Shown here in pieces: positions 45,196 to 56,636 of a DNA stretch of 64,000 nt; the first letter of the stretch is position 1; the number at the start of each line of letters is the position of its first letter. The position numbers were made by a program, and so were the translations under genes. Origin of the DNA: Diadema setosum (Eukaryota; Echinodermata; Echinoidea; Diadematoida; Diadematidae); assembly GCA_033980235.1 (NCBI GenBank), contig CM067066.1:39675455-39739454 (forward strand). The letters run 5' to 3'. Below the pieces are notes generated by a model. That model was not told the DNA's origin and searched no databases. It saw only the letters and a program-made list of their open reading frames with translations.

Positions 45196-45516
45196 GGGAG
45201 CTTTAGATTTTGACGCGCGGACGTTTCAGCCGACGCTTGCGCTGGACGTTCTCCTCTCCCCGCGTCGTGTGGAAAAGTAGCTTTAGATTACGCTGGGACG
45301 CAACGTATAAAAAATAAAATCGCGCCCCCATATGATCAGTGCATGAAGAAGCTCTCTATGTCGCAAACTGTGCGGACGTGAAAATAGCCCAGTACGCGTA
45401 GTGATAAACTCAGGCGACGCAAGCTAAAAATAGATTGACTTTACGCGCGCTACTGCGCACGCTCAGAACATGTTTTTTTCCTTTGAACGTTGGCGCGTCT
45501 AAAATCTAAAGCTCCC
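45196..45516. mobile_element. 321-bp MITE flanked by TAATA
   Basis: GGGAGCTTTAGATTTTGACG at the left mirrors GTCTAAAATCTAAAGCTCCC at the right, with one indel. The flanks are TAATA on both sides (45191-45195, 45517-45521). The interior is rich in GCGCG and ACGC words. Single copy here; superfamily not assigned. Confidence 0.75.
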
Positions 45517-45521
45517 TAATA

Positions 45522-46691
45522 CTGGCACCAACAAAAATAATGATATTGTAGATAATGATAGGCCAAATGATTTCAGTTATGATAAAGAAGTAATATGAAA
45601 CCCTAAAAAGGTAGGATTTTGCTACTTCATTTGGGCCAGAGACTATTTTCATGATGACATGGACAATCTTGGTACATGATAAGCACAGGAAAATGAAAGA
45701 TTGTCATCTTAGACATGAGGGAAGAATTCAATATATGTTGATATTGGCAAAGCATTAACTTACCATGTGAAGCTTTAGTAAAATGTGCAAGTTGAAATAA
45801 CTTGAAGTACATATTTTCATTCTGGCCTATTTTTAAACAAATTCATTATCTATAAGATGAGCCCGTTGATATCAAAATAGTGCGATAGCAATCTAATTTT
45901 CTTTTCACTTTGTGGAGTTGTTGGGGTATTTGTGAATGATTTGTGAATATTTATACAAAATAAATTCTTAAGGACTTTACTTCGAAGGTCATGACTTCTC
46001 AGTTCACCACAAATGAATTCCTAGTAATCAATATATATTTGGTGAATTGTCAGCCATTTTCTTTTCTGGGGCTTTTCATCATCAACCTCAAGCAAATGAG
46101 AGATGTAAAGTGTTTGGATTTAGATCCACATTTAAAATTCCAATGTGAGATTGACACATCCCAAAAGCTTCATTAGATATATGAGTTATGACTTTGATAG
46201 TGATATTTTCTGTCTTACAGATATTTTCATGTCATCATATACCAGTTGATTTCTACTGTTTTTTATTTGGACCTCCAATCACATCACATCACGTCAGGAA
46301 TTCAACAGGGGACTTTGAAGGAATGTAAGTTTGGAATCTAGAGGCATAAAATTAGAAATATATGAATCAGTATTGCAATTCGTCAGGGAAGATATGGTAG
46401 ATATAATGAATTTGCAAGTTCCATGGTCTGGTAGAATTGGATGAAGGATGATGATGAAGACATCTCGACAGTCACTGGGGAGACTGGCTGCTGACGCCAT
46501 GGAAACCAAGTCAGTCATTGGCTGTTTCTTCAGTGACCCAAAGTTTACCCTTTGGGGCTAGTCTTGGTTCAATCTGTTCAGATTACTTTCTAGGCTTTGT
46601 CCCTCTGTGTCTCTGGTGCTTGCATTATGCAAATAGTTTGTGGCACTTCTGACAAACCGTACTCTCCAACATGGTCTAATAAAAAATATCT
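45522..46691. other. Unique stretch, no gene seen
   Basis: A minus-strand start reading MYFKLFQLAHFTKASH at about 45812-45763 ends at a donor-like CATG then GTAAGT, but nothing downstream supports it. No repeat is seen. Confidence 0.35.
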
Positions 46692-46695
46692 TTAA

Positions 46696-47254
46696 AGGAC
46701 AAGTTCACCTTCTTTAACATAAGGATTGAGAGAATGTAGCAATATTAGTAGAACACATCAGTGGAAGTTTGAGGAAAATTAGACAATCGATGCAAAAGTT
46801 ATGAATTTTTGAAGTTTTTGTGCAGTCACCGCTGGATAAGAAGACTAACTGCAGTGTATGATGTCACATGCGTACAACAATATAAGGAAAATATAAAGAG
46901 AATTTCACAAAATTTCATCTTTTGAAAAAAGTACACATTCCCTTGACTCATTACTGACGTTGTTATGGGTAATATTATTCCGATTGCCTTTAGAAAGAGG
47001 CAAGTCAAGTGCTCTTTTATTATGCGAAAAAAGTGAAAATATGTTGAATTTTCTTTATATTTTCTTTATACTGTTGTACTCATATGACATCACGAGCCTT
47101 AGTAGACTCCTCATCCAGCGGTTCCAACACAAAAATTTTAAAAATTCATAACTTTTGCATCGATTGTCCAATTTTCCTCAAGCTTTCACTGATGTGTTCT
47201 ACTAATATTGCTGCATTCTTTCAATCCTTATGTTAATGAAGGTGAACTTGTCCT
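46696..47254. mobile_element. 559-bp TTAA foldback, family F2 copy b
   Basis: Same ends and TTAA flanks (46692-46695, 47255-47258) as copy a. Its asymmetric central part matches copy c in reverse complement, so the two are inserted in opposite orientations. Confidence 0.88.
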
Positions 47255-47258
47255 TTAA

Positions 47259-48542
47259 AATTCAAAGCAGTGCAAAGACATATGTCATCACTGTAGTTAA
47301 AATTTGATTTTTCTTTAGTTCTGGCAGTCTGCATTAAAACAGCAATAAAGTGGAGAACAATATGCAACTTAATGCTATTTTCAAAATAATATACTTGGGA
47401 CTCATCTTCAAGGGGTTAATAATGGTTTGAGTTGTGTAAAATGAAGATTTTTATGCCAAGTGTGAACAGCCCTCCTATCTGATTCTTGGTTTGTGTCCTT
47501 CCCCAGGACTAATCAGAATTTGAGTTGTGCTTCCACTAGATGTAACAATGTTTTTACTAGCCTTTCTTTATCGAGACCATGAGGTGTCTCCTGAGGTCGT
47601 TTGACATTACCTGATTACTGAGGTCAGTTATGTGATAATGAATACATCATACCATATGTGAGGAAAGAAGGGTGTTATTCTCATGGGAGTGGGGATTGTG
47701 AGTAAGCAATACATCCCGTTGCTTTAGTACATCATGTGTCATGATGACCACATAACATGAGGTATCAATTTTAGAAATTAATGGTAACTCAGTATTTTTG
47801 TGTGTATGTGCTTTATAATGAACAAAGGAGGTGCTATACATTTCCTTTCCATTTTGTTCAGGCACATGGTTAAATATTTTACAAACGTAATCTGATATAT
47901 TGATAGGCCTACCCCTTCATAATAAAATATGTAAAACCTTGCAATACAAGTATTGAAAACTGTCAATATTAAAGTAAAATAAGTTGAGACCCACTTTGAT
48001 ATCATAAAGTGCTGACTTTGCTATAAAAAAAAATATCACAAACAAAGAACAAAATAAAGAAATATGTATTCATGCAAAATTTGAGAGAATGTCATAGCAG
48101 TGTTGTTTTAGGTACTGCAATAGTAGTAGAACCCATAATTTGGTATTCTATATCCATGCTGCTTATAATACATATGAATTATTAATTAACACCATACAGA
48201 CAAACACATAATGGCTGGAATCACTTTTACATTACTAGAAGTGATCAGTCATCTGAAGAAGTGTGTGCTTCATATTTGACATTCCTCACCTCTAAGGAGT
48301 AGAAATGTTTTAGTCTTGAAGAGAGACTAGATGACCTCCGCTAAACACCCCTTCTTTTTTTAAACCATTGTGCCCTTCTAGGTATGAATGTAAATAACTT
48401 TGCTGCAGGATGTCGATGATAAAATACCTGTATACTGATATCATGGTTGCAGCTGTCATTGTTAGAGAAGGACCTATCTAGTATTTTAATTTGGTATTCA
48501 CCATTGAAATATGAGGACTTGCATACACCTGTTGGGACGTGA
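47259..48542. other. Unique stretch with a P1 half-element
   Basis: The right half of a P1 mini-palindrome (TACTTGGGACTCATCTTCAA then GGGGTTAA) lies at about 47389-47419. The rest is AT-rich with no supported gene. Confidence 0.4.
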
Positions 48543-49560
48543 TAATTCTCGCTATCGCCAATGACGTAAAAAGTACCCGGATGTTGATTTAAGCGTCATT
48601 TACGGTGCATTATGGGATAGTCCGGTAGCAAAATCACTTCCGTTCGTACGCGCGTGATACGTGACTAATGCTATTTACACACACAACCGACTGTATTCTA
48701 CGTGTACTTCCGGTTTTCTCGACTTGAATTACAGCTTTAATATGATTTGAAATTTCTCCATTCTTAAGAAATTGCTGTTAATACGACTATTGGTTGTTGC
48801 TGCGAAGCTGCCATGTGTTGTTCGCACGACAATAAATGAAAAAAATCTGCAGAAATAGGACCCTTACTGGCATGCGAGACGTGACGTGGCCGCGTGGGTG
48901 AAGTTTGCGGGTGACTCCACAGCGCAGTACGTGCACGCGCGACTAGACTTACTAGTAGTGGTAGTAGCATAGCAGTAGGTACAGTATAGTAGGCCTAGTG
49001 CCTACCGTACATTGTACGTACATGTACTTACTTGGGAGAAGTTGCTTCGGAGACAGGATAAGTACGAGGTCACTGTTCGTTCCCGATTGTGTTCGCGACA
49101 TTTCGAGAGAGAACAAATAAAAAAAGATGGGCATTCTATGTCGATATCCGGGTGGGTGATTATTTTCCAGCATATTTTCAGCATATGCAGAGATGACTGA
49201 TCTGTGATGTGCACATCGATCGCATGATCAAGCAGTACGCTGTACCGGTATGTGTTAGCGTATGCGCTGCATGCGTGCAGTGGCATGGTGCATGCTAATG
49301 CAAGGCCGGCCGCCGGCGGGGACTCGACTACAGTGTACGAGTATGACAGGCCTGGCCATCACTCGCTGGCTCGGGCGGTACAGCCGCCTACTGTACTACC
49401 GTGGTCGGCGCGGCGCTATAGGTAAGGTACACGTACGCGCACGCTAGCGTTGTGCAAATTATGCTCCGCGCCGGAAGTGCCCTTGCTACCAAGTGCACTA
49501 AATCTTGACGAAAAAGCCACATCCGGGTACTTTTTACGTCATTGGCGATAGCGAGAATTA
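48543..49560. mobile_element. 1-kb transposon remnant with 42-bp perfect TIRs
   Basis: The left end starts TAATTCTCGCTATCGCCAAT and continues through GACGTAAAAAGTACCCGGAT. The right end is its exact complement over 42 bp, so insertion or homogenisation is recent. Flanks permit a TA duplication or a slightly decayed TTAA (ATAA and TTAA). The interior is GC-richer than the surroundings and encodes a THAP-like zinc-finger fragment at 49012-49200. THAP domains occur in P-element and Kolobok transposases (family knowledge). The element looks like an internally deleted derivative. Confidence 0.75.
49012..49200 (+). pseudogene. THAP-like zinc-finger fragment in a TIR element
   Basis: The frame reads TWEKLLRRQDKYEVTVRSRL and then CSRHFEREQIKKDG. 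This matches the second half of a THAP domain: a Trp followed by a basic stretch, and a terminal C-x2-H pair in a CSxHF context (Cys codon 49090-49092, His codon 49099-49101). The first Cys pair is not visible upstream and may lie in another exon or be deleted. THAP domains bind DNA, and in transposases recognise element ends. No catalytic domain follows. A host THAP exon captured by the element is the alternative. Confidence 0.45.
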
Positions 49561-49628
49561 ACACATACTATGTGGGGATTATATGACCAGTTATAAAAAT
49601 GTAGGAACTATGGTTCAACTTCAAAGAG
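49561..49628. other. Short spacer between elements
   Basis: 68 bp separates the 42-bp-TIR element from foldback F1 copy b. Confidence 0.4.
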
Positions 49629-49632
49629 TTAA

Positions 49633-51248
49633 AGATAATAAAAAGTTTTGGTACCTCAAAAGTGTCCTTGAATTTCCTTGTCTTAGTTTGTGTTTCAGGT
49701 TAAAGTACCTTTCATATAACTTACACTGTGAGACTAAGACCCCGTTTACAGTGCGAGGCTCGGCCGCGGCCGTGCCCAGCCCCGCTTCAGTGTAAACGCG
49801 CAAAAGGCCAAATGCGAGGCCAAAATTGGCCTCGCATTTGGCCTCGCTCTGGAGGTGGTCTCGGCCGCGGCCGAGCCGCGGCCGAGCCCGGCCTTTTCTT
49901 GGTGTAAACGCAAACTGGGCCAAATGCGCGGCCAATTGCGAGGCCAATTTTAGTCTGGCTACCAAACCCTCTGCCTGTATCTTTCGCTATTCAGGATATT
50001 AACCCCCTCAACGTCGAAAACTAGTATAGTTTAAAGTGGTTTTGTCCTGCAAAGGATTCTTTCCTCCGGCAAAGGCCTTTGCCGAAGGGCGACTTCGTCG
50101 CCCCAGAATTCATTTGGCAAAGGGTCTGAAAACCAGACAATACCAAATTGCGTTTGTTTACAAGCAGAGCGCCACTACGACAAAATATTGAAAGGTTTGA
50201 ATCAAAAGCGCGGCCGAGCCCAGCAGTGTAAACGGACAAAATTGCGAGGCTCGGCCGCGCAATTGAGGCCGGACTCGGCCGCGGCCGAGCCGCGGCTGAG
50301 CCCGGCCCCGTACTGTAAACGGGGTCTTACTCGCCCCAAAGTGCTCTCATGTCTTAGTAATCATGCTAATTAACTGCGATCAGCAGCCCCATACACATAG
50401 CGACCAGCAGTCCCATACGCATAGCGTAATCGGGCTTCGCATTGTAGCATTCAGGATCATGACAGATTTAGTATCGCAGGGTAAATGTCAACTTAAAATC
50501 CCATAAATTCTTCAATTTGAAGACTTACCAATTAACTTGAAGTATTGGAAACAGGCTTCGGGCAACATTTGGTTCTGCCTATAGTCCCTTTCTGTTCGAA
50601 TTGATGACTGAATGTGACTCGGTCGACAGGACCGTAGGAGAGCTACATACAGTACACTGAATACTACAGCCAGTGCATGCGAACACATCACACGCACACA
50701 AATTTCAAATCCATGAACGGATAAGATGTTTGTGTGCGCATGCGCTTGCCATGGTATCCAGTGTATGTATCTCTCCCAAGGTCCTCTCGACCGAGTCACA
50801 TTCAGTCATCAATTCGAACAGAAAGGGACTATTGGCAGAACCAAACGTTGTTCGAAGCCTGTTTTCAATACTTCAACTTAATTGGTAAGTCTTCAAATCG
50901 AAGAAATTTTTGGATTTTAAGTTGACATTTACCCGCGATACTAATTCTGTCATAATCCTGAATGCTACAATGCGAAGCCCCATTACGCTATGCGTATGGG
51001 GCTGCTGGTCGCAGTTAGCTATGCGTACAATGGGCTGCACGCTGCTGGTCGCAGTCAGTGGTTTCGTACAATATTTATCGACGCTGGACAGCGTCGGCTC
51101 TGGTACGAAACCATTATTGCATGATTACTAAGACATGAGAGCACTTTGGGGCGAGTAATTCTCACAGACAACGTACTTTAACCTGAAACTCAAACCAAGA
51201 CAAGGAAATTCAGGGAAGCTTTTTAGGTACCGAAACTTTTTATTATCT
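49633..51248 (-). mobile_element. 1-kb foldback, family F1 copy b, interrupted
   Basis: The ends AGATAATAAAAAGTTTTGGT and its near complement at 51230-51248 are flanked by exact TTAA (49629-49632, 51249-51252). Removing the M2 element and its 3-bp duplication leaves about 1,024 bp, against 1,030 bp in copy a. The asymmetric GGTTTCGTAC... segment lies in the right arm here and in the left arm of copy a, so the orientations are opposite. Confidence 0.9.
49738..50326 (+). mobile_element. M2 MITE copy c nested in foldback F1 copy b
   Basis: From GACCCCGTTTACAGTGCGAG to ACTGTAAACGGGGTC, 589 bp. The flanks are TAA and TTA. The uninterrupted sequence, seen in the arms of F1 copy a, reads GAGACTTACTCG, so the target was TTA and one duplication copy has mutated. 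The inner module is at 49952-50138. Confidence 0.9.
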
Positions 51249-51252
51249 TTAA

Positions 51253-52486
51253 GTTCTAAAGTGCCACAGGAAGGCCATGTAACAAATTACTCTTTACTAG
51301 AGCGCACAAAAAGACATTGGTAAGCAAAAGATTATTATTATATCGCTGTCCAGAAGGCAGGTTGGAATCCTGCTGGTACCTTTTTTTCCAACATGCTTAT
51401 TAAATTATAGTTCAGCAGCTACGATCTTACAAATACATTTGTACAGAGGGAAACAAGATAAATTTTTCATAGCACAAGATATGGGTAGCAATCCAATTCA
51501 ACTCTGTCTAATGAAGCAAATAATGCATTTTTTTTTTTTTGGATTTTAATGATATCTTCCAAGAAGAAATATATGATTTTCTGATCTCTTTGTTCTCTCA
51601 AAAAAGTCAAAATCAGCCTCACCCAAAATTTGGGGTAATGAAAATTTTGGTAATAAAGGGGAATCAAAATTTTGTAGGAAATTAAAAGGCAGGGTTTGAT
51701 GGAGAAATAATCAGAATAGTGTGCTAATAGTGCAGTCTGTGTTGAGTTACAGAAGGAAAAAGCTTGCACAAGAAGATTGGCACAGTGAAGTGTTCTGGAT
51801 ATTAGATGGAGACAGCTTTTCATGTACGACTAGAAAATGCTCCCAATATTCGCCTTTTCCTGTTATTTCCTTGGTCTCAAGAGCTCACTTATTCAATAAA
51901 ACAGAAGACTGAGTGGGAACTCAGGAATATTACTATTCTTTTTATTGCAGCCATTTTAATTAGTAATTTTTTGGAATCCAATGTATATGTGTGTGTATGC
52001 CTTCCAGCTCTGATGTAAAGTCCATATGCATCATAACAATTTTGAAAACCTATCACAGACATTTGATAACCGAAGATCTTACAAATGTGAAATATTGAAG
52101 AAAATCAACAAATTTGAGATTTCTGTAACAGTCTGACTTTGTAGACTATTTCAGAACAATCTCCATCTCCTTCTGCTCCATACTGTTATCTGCCTTGACT
52201 TCATCATCCCATTCAGGCACTGGTGATGGATAGGCTTGTCAATAATGTAACCACCAGACTGCATAAACCATGTAATGTCATTACCAAAGACAAATCATCC
52301 CAGTATGTATTTACTTAGTCTCTGTTTCAAGACCTAATTTTTCTCCTCATTATGTGTTTATTCCAATGACACTATATACTATATTATATCCATCTCTACT
52401 ACTCTAATATATGCCCTTCTTATGTCTTCAATCTATACTCAAAAGCAAACAAGATTTCTATTGAAATTATCCTCTTTATTGTTGCC

Positions 52487-52543
<57 letters not shown>

Positions 52544-52864
52544 CACATACATGCACACTACACTCACATACACTTGACTTATAGTTCTAGTTGAATTTCA
52601 AGGGGAAAAAGTGATTTATCCTTCAATACTAATAAGTGACAGCTAGAATCCCAAGGGACATAACACCAAACGGATTTGAGAGCTGAAGTGTATTTTTCAT
52701 TATTTTCCCCCAGAGTGTGAAAGTCAAAAACAGCTTTGAGTATTGATGTTATTTCCCTCCATGACCCAGGGATAGGAGTTCAGAGGGAAAGAGGTAACTC
52801 GGTTGTCACCCATAAGTCTTGGTGACCTTCTTCGGAGGATGCCCGGGTGAGATCGAGGGGAAAG
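51253..52864. other. Mostly unique DNA with a TG/TA microsatellite
   Basis: T run at 51528-51540. The sequence GGCAGGTTGGAATCCTGC at about 51357 superficially resembles a tRNA T-arm but no cloverleaf forms. (TG)n(TA)n lies at 52488-52542. Frames at 51.7-52.0 kb are unsupported. Confidence 0.4.
52488..52542. repeat. (TG)n(TA)n compound microsatellite
   Basis: About 16 TG units pass directly into about 11 AT units. Confidence 0.97.
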
Positions 52865-53028
52865 ATGCCAGTAGTTGAACTTGATGTGGATCACGGAGGA
52901 TTTGAAATACTGTACGTGGGGATGTCACATGGTTTCCTGCTTCGGCTCGAAGCAAGGAGAGCTGCCGGTATCTTGTCATGTGATCTGCGCACCAGGACTG
53001 ACAGATGGCCTGTCCGATACTCTCCTTG
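52865..53028 (+). CDS. Candidate 5' coding exon (speculative)
   Basis: An ATG in purine context (GGAAAGATGC) opens a frame reading MPVVELDVDHGGFEILYVGM, with a donor-like CTTG then GTGAGA at 53028. Local GC content is above that of the neighbours. No domain is recognised and no partner exon was found. The frame would otherwise end at TGA a few bases later. Chance is a fair alternative. Confidence 0.14.
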
Positions 53029-53478
53029 GTGAGATTACGTGACCTTGAGAGAGAGTCTTGGGAGGATGATGGGAGGAAGGCTCTGAATCCTGATGACCAT
53101 CACCTCATTCTTCCTTTCACTGTAGCTGCATTCACACACAGAAGTTATCGGTTTTTGCATTGCCATACAAAAATCGATTTTCATTTGCCACCATTCTCAA
53201 ATGGCTTAAAAAAAAAATCCCTAGGCTGCAAATGAAATGCTGCAAATCTCCATACTATTACTTAAAACAATGAACAAAACATGAACCTGGGCTAGGAGTG
53301 TGTGGGCTTAGTGTGGCAAGTTGCATTATGGGATTAAAAATAGAATTGATTGTTTCGACATTTACATATGCTGTGCAGGCAAATTATTGGGAGTTTTAAA
53401 AAAATGTCAAGCTGGACCAATTTTCCATTGCAGTACATATTTTGAGAGTTTATTGTTTTTTGGGTCCACACACAGAAG
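53029..53478. other. Unique stretch
   Basis: Contains an A run near 53208 and a CATTCACACACAGAAG word recalling the 20373 MITE end. Nothing else is supported. Confidence 0.35.
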
Positions 53479-53482
53479 TTAA

Positions 53483-54234
53483 AGGACAAGTTCACCTACA
53501 TAAACATAAGGATTGAGGGAATGCAGCAATACTGTACGAGCTGAAATTTTCGCGTACAGATATTTTCGCGAATTGCTACTAGGAGAACATTTTCACGTGT
53601 TGTTAATTTCGCGGTTGCGAGGTCTAACTGTGCTTATCTGTTCGCACGTTGTTATTTTAGCGGTTCAAAGGCGATTCGCGAAATTCGCGAAAATAAAACC
53701 ACCGCGAAAATTTCAGCTCGTACAGTATCAGTAGAACACATCAGTGAAAGTTTGAGGAAAATTGGACAATCGATGCAAAAGTTATGAATTTTTAACATTT
53801 TTGTGTTGGAACCGCTGGATGAGGAGACTACTAAGGCTTGTGATGTCATATGAGTACAACAGTATAAAGAAAATGTAAAGAAAATTCAACATATTTTCAC
53901 TTTTTTCGCATAATAAAAGAGCACTTGACTTGTCTCATAGTAAAGGCAATGGAAATAATATTACACAACATATGTCAGTAACGAGTCAAGGGAATGTGTA
54001 CTTTTTTCAAAAGATGAAATTGTGTGAAATTCTCTTTATATTTTCCTTATATTGTTGTATGCATGTGACATCATACTCTGCAGTAGTCTTCTCATCCAGT
54101 GGTGACTGCAAAAAAACTTCAAAAATTCAGAACTTTTGAACGGATTGTCCATTTTCTCCCCAACTTTCAATGATGTGTTCACTAATATTGCTACATTCTC
54201 TCAATCCTTATGTTAATGAAGGTGAACTTGTCCT
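53483..54234. mobile_element. TTAA foldback, family F2 copy c, interrupted
   Basis: AGGACAAGTTCACCT ends and TTAA flanks (53479-53482, 54235-54238). Subtracting the nested 194-bp MITE and its TA leaves about 556 bp, matching copies a and b. It is interrupted in the left arm only. Confidence 0.88.
53532..53725. mobile_element. TA-flanked MITE M1 copy b, nested in F2 copy c
   Basis: Perfect 23-bp TIRs start CTGTACGAGCTGAAATTTTC and are flanked by TA (53530-53531, 53726-53727). The uninterrupted foldbacks read GCAATATTAGTAGAACAC here. This copy reads GCAATA, then the element, then TATCAGTAGAACAC, as expected for insertion with TA duplication. The ends relate it to the element at 1766. Confidence 0.9.
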
Positions 54235-54238
54235 TTAA

Positions 54239-56387
54239 AAGTTTTTGCATCATGTCGCAAAGACCAGTTTTGCAAAAAACCTTGATTTCAAGAGTGTATG
54301 AATGGGCATAATCTGTGTGAAAAGAATCCTTTGGCAGCATTGGGCAGACTTGTGTAGACTGGTTCGATGTGAGTTACATTTTGACTCCAAGCCGCATTAA
54401 CCCATAGCTTACTGAGGCCAAGTTTGCCATACTTTAATCCCATAGGGAATTACTATTTTTCGAAAGCAATGGGGCAACTCCCTCTTGCGCATTTTTCAGT
54501 AAAGCCGTTGACATGTCATGTGACACAGTTGTCATGGGTAATTAGAAAGTTCGGTCGTAAGGAAAGTGGCAGATTTCCAGCTTTCAAGTGACGAGTTTCA
54601 TATTTCATTTGAAAGTTTGGTTGTAAGGAAAGTGGCAGATTTCCAACTTTCTTGGTCAACAGCTATGTGCATTATTCTTTTGACATTAAGTATTCCTCAT
54701 CATGGTGAACAACAATGTGCTGGAAATAGAGCAGCATTTCAGCTGTCCCTCTTAGCCTGTACAGATTGTACCCCGTTGTAGGATGCAGGTATCTACCGGC
54801 AACAAGAAACAACTTCTCTGAAATTCAAGACTATACCGAGTGATTCTATTGCCTTTCTTCCTCTACATCATGGAGGAGGCATGCTGGCTTCAAGCGAAGA
54901 TTCGTCTGCGAGATCTTCATTACTTCCCCTCATCGGCTACGCTATTCCTCTCTTCGAGCAGGTTGTGATTGTTTGGGCTGGAAACCGAAATCTCAGAACA
55001 GCAATTGTTTTTGTGGGTGGATTAGATTACTCGTCTTCTTCGGGGGCTGATCTTTCCCCGAGTCGAGTCGGTGGAGCTATGGAATGGCTGCTTATGTTCA
55101 AATTCCCAGCTGCCTTGCCCTTCCTCGATTCGCTTGGGAAGGGATGGATGGCTATATGAAATACGGCATTGCAGCGATTACTATTCCAACAAGGATTGCA
55201 CTCCATAAACTCATCCAGGCCTGGATTCCAAATTGAGATGAGCTAAACAAGCAGGGTACCCTCATTCCATCTTGGGAAATTTATGTGCCCTGGCGGAGAT
55301 AGATAATGAAGAGATACCCCGTTGGCCTTTTACAGCTTTGTCTTTCAAGACAAGTATTTTCATCTTGTGTCTTGCAGAGAGGTGTGACACATACAGACAT
55401 TCCACTTTGCCAATGAGCACACAATGAACTCTTCCTGGATAAGACGTGACTGCACATTTTAGTGCTCAGCAGTGACAACTTTTTTCATACATCTGAGATT
55501 TAACCAGAGATATAAGATTCTTGGCTTTTTTTTTTGTACTGCTTGCACTGCAAAAATGTGTAATTGTTTGTAGTTAGTAAAGGAAATAATAATTTATTGA
55601 CAAAATTGCCCTACAACAATATCTTTTTTTTCTGCCCAGCACAAGTCATCTGGTACACTTCCCAGCAGCTCTCATTCACACCTCTCATCCTGTCTGTATG
55701 TAGTAACACACTCACCCTAGTGAAGCAGCCCTGTGTGACTGTATGAATACTCATTACCTATGCATTATTCTCTGCAAGCAGACCTAGTTTAGCCAGGTGC
55801 AATGATTAATCATGTATCATGTGTCCATTTTCTTGACTGCCCCTCGAAATCAGGACTCTTTATGATCATCGCTGTCCTTCGTTGACCATCCACTGAATGC
55901 TGTTTGATAGTTCTAGGAGTGGCGGTGTCATACAGGACTTTGCAAGTTATAGAGTGACTGGACAGTGAGACTATGAACATCATTATAGAGTTGCTAACTA
56001 GATTATATTCATGGAAGCGTATTCAGGAGGAAAAAGAGATAGTGCATTCCTGCAGTCCCTGCACTGGTGAATTTCTACATTCCATGGCAGGTCTGATTGC
56101 ACTGTGTAAACTTCAGTCTGTTTTTATAGACTAGTCTCCTCCTCTGAGCTCGGATGGCACATGTCCGCTCCTCTGCATTACAAACTGCAAACAGCAGCCT
56201 GCACATCACAGCTCCCTGTCGGTCCTTCCAGGCAGCAACCGCACCGCCGGCTGCCCCAAGCCCCCCTCTCTCTCTTTCCTGTCTTCATTCTTACCCTCTC
56301 ATCTCTACATCAGGATATATATCTAGCTCATGGATTATGTTTCTATAGAGGAGAGCTGTCACGGATTCTGCAATATTTGGCTATGTC
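54239..56387. other. Mostly unique DNA with a 66-bp duplication
   Basis: At 54545-54651 GGAAAGTGGCAGATTTCCA is repeated 66 bp apart within similar flanks. A GC-richer patch at about 54.86-55.16 kb has a 92-codon frame without a recognised domain. T run at 55526-55535. No gene is established. Confidence 0.4.
54545..54651 (+). repeat. 66-bp tandem duplication
   Basis: GAAAGTTCGGTCGTAAGGAA and GAAAGTTTGGTTGTAAGGAA begin the two copies at 54545 and 54611. Both go on with AGTGGCAGATTTCCA and CTTTC. Confidence 0.85.
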
Positions 56388-56636
56388 ATGAAGAGTGTGA
56401 TATTCACCACCTTCTTTGTGTCTGTGAATGTGATATATGTTTTCAGTCAGAAGGAAGCAAGTTTTATTCTGCCTCCATGCCGCATGAGTTGGGAAGAAAG
56501 GAAAGATACAACCTTGATCTCCTTGTCACTTCTACCAGAGGGAGTCCTCCAGGATGTGTGGATCGGAGTTGATGATGCCCTGTCAGAATTCATCCCTGGT
56601 GATGTGGAGTTTGGGAGTCATTCTGGTTGCAAATGA
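56388..56636 (+). CDS. Candidate small secreted-type frame (speculative)
   Basis: An 82-codon frame begins MKSVIFTTFFVSVNVIYVFS, which has the basic start and hydrophobic run of a signal peptide, with a possible cleavage near residue 20-21. It goes on through LLPEGVLQDVWIGVDDALSE and a C-terminal Gly/His/Cys stretch. No family is recognised and there is only one Cys besides the terminal one. A second plus-strand frame is open over the same interval. Frames of this size are expected by chance, so this rests only on the signal-like start. Confidence 0.17.
   Translation: MKSVIFTTFFVSVNVIYVFSQKEASFILPPCRMSWEERKDTTLISLSLLPEGVLQDVWIGVDDALSEFIPGDVEFGSHSGCK

Noticed and set aside
51340..51400. tRNA-like T-arm sequence
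   Set aside because: Only the T-arm-like word is present. No acceptor stem, D-arm or anticodon arm could be paired.
54881..55159. 92-codon frame in a GC-richer patch
   Set aside because: No domain, poor start context and no splice signals. A non-coding conserved or repeat segment is as likely.
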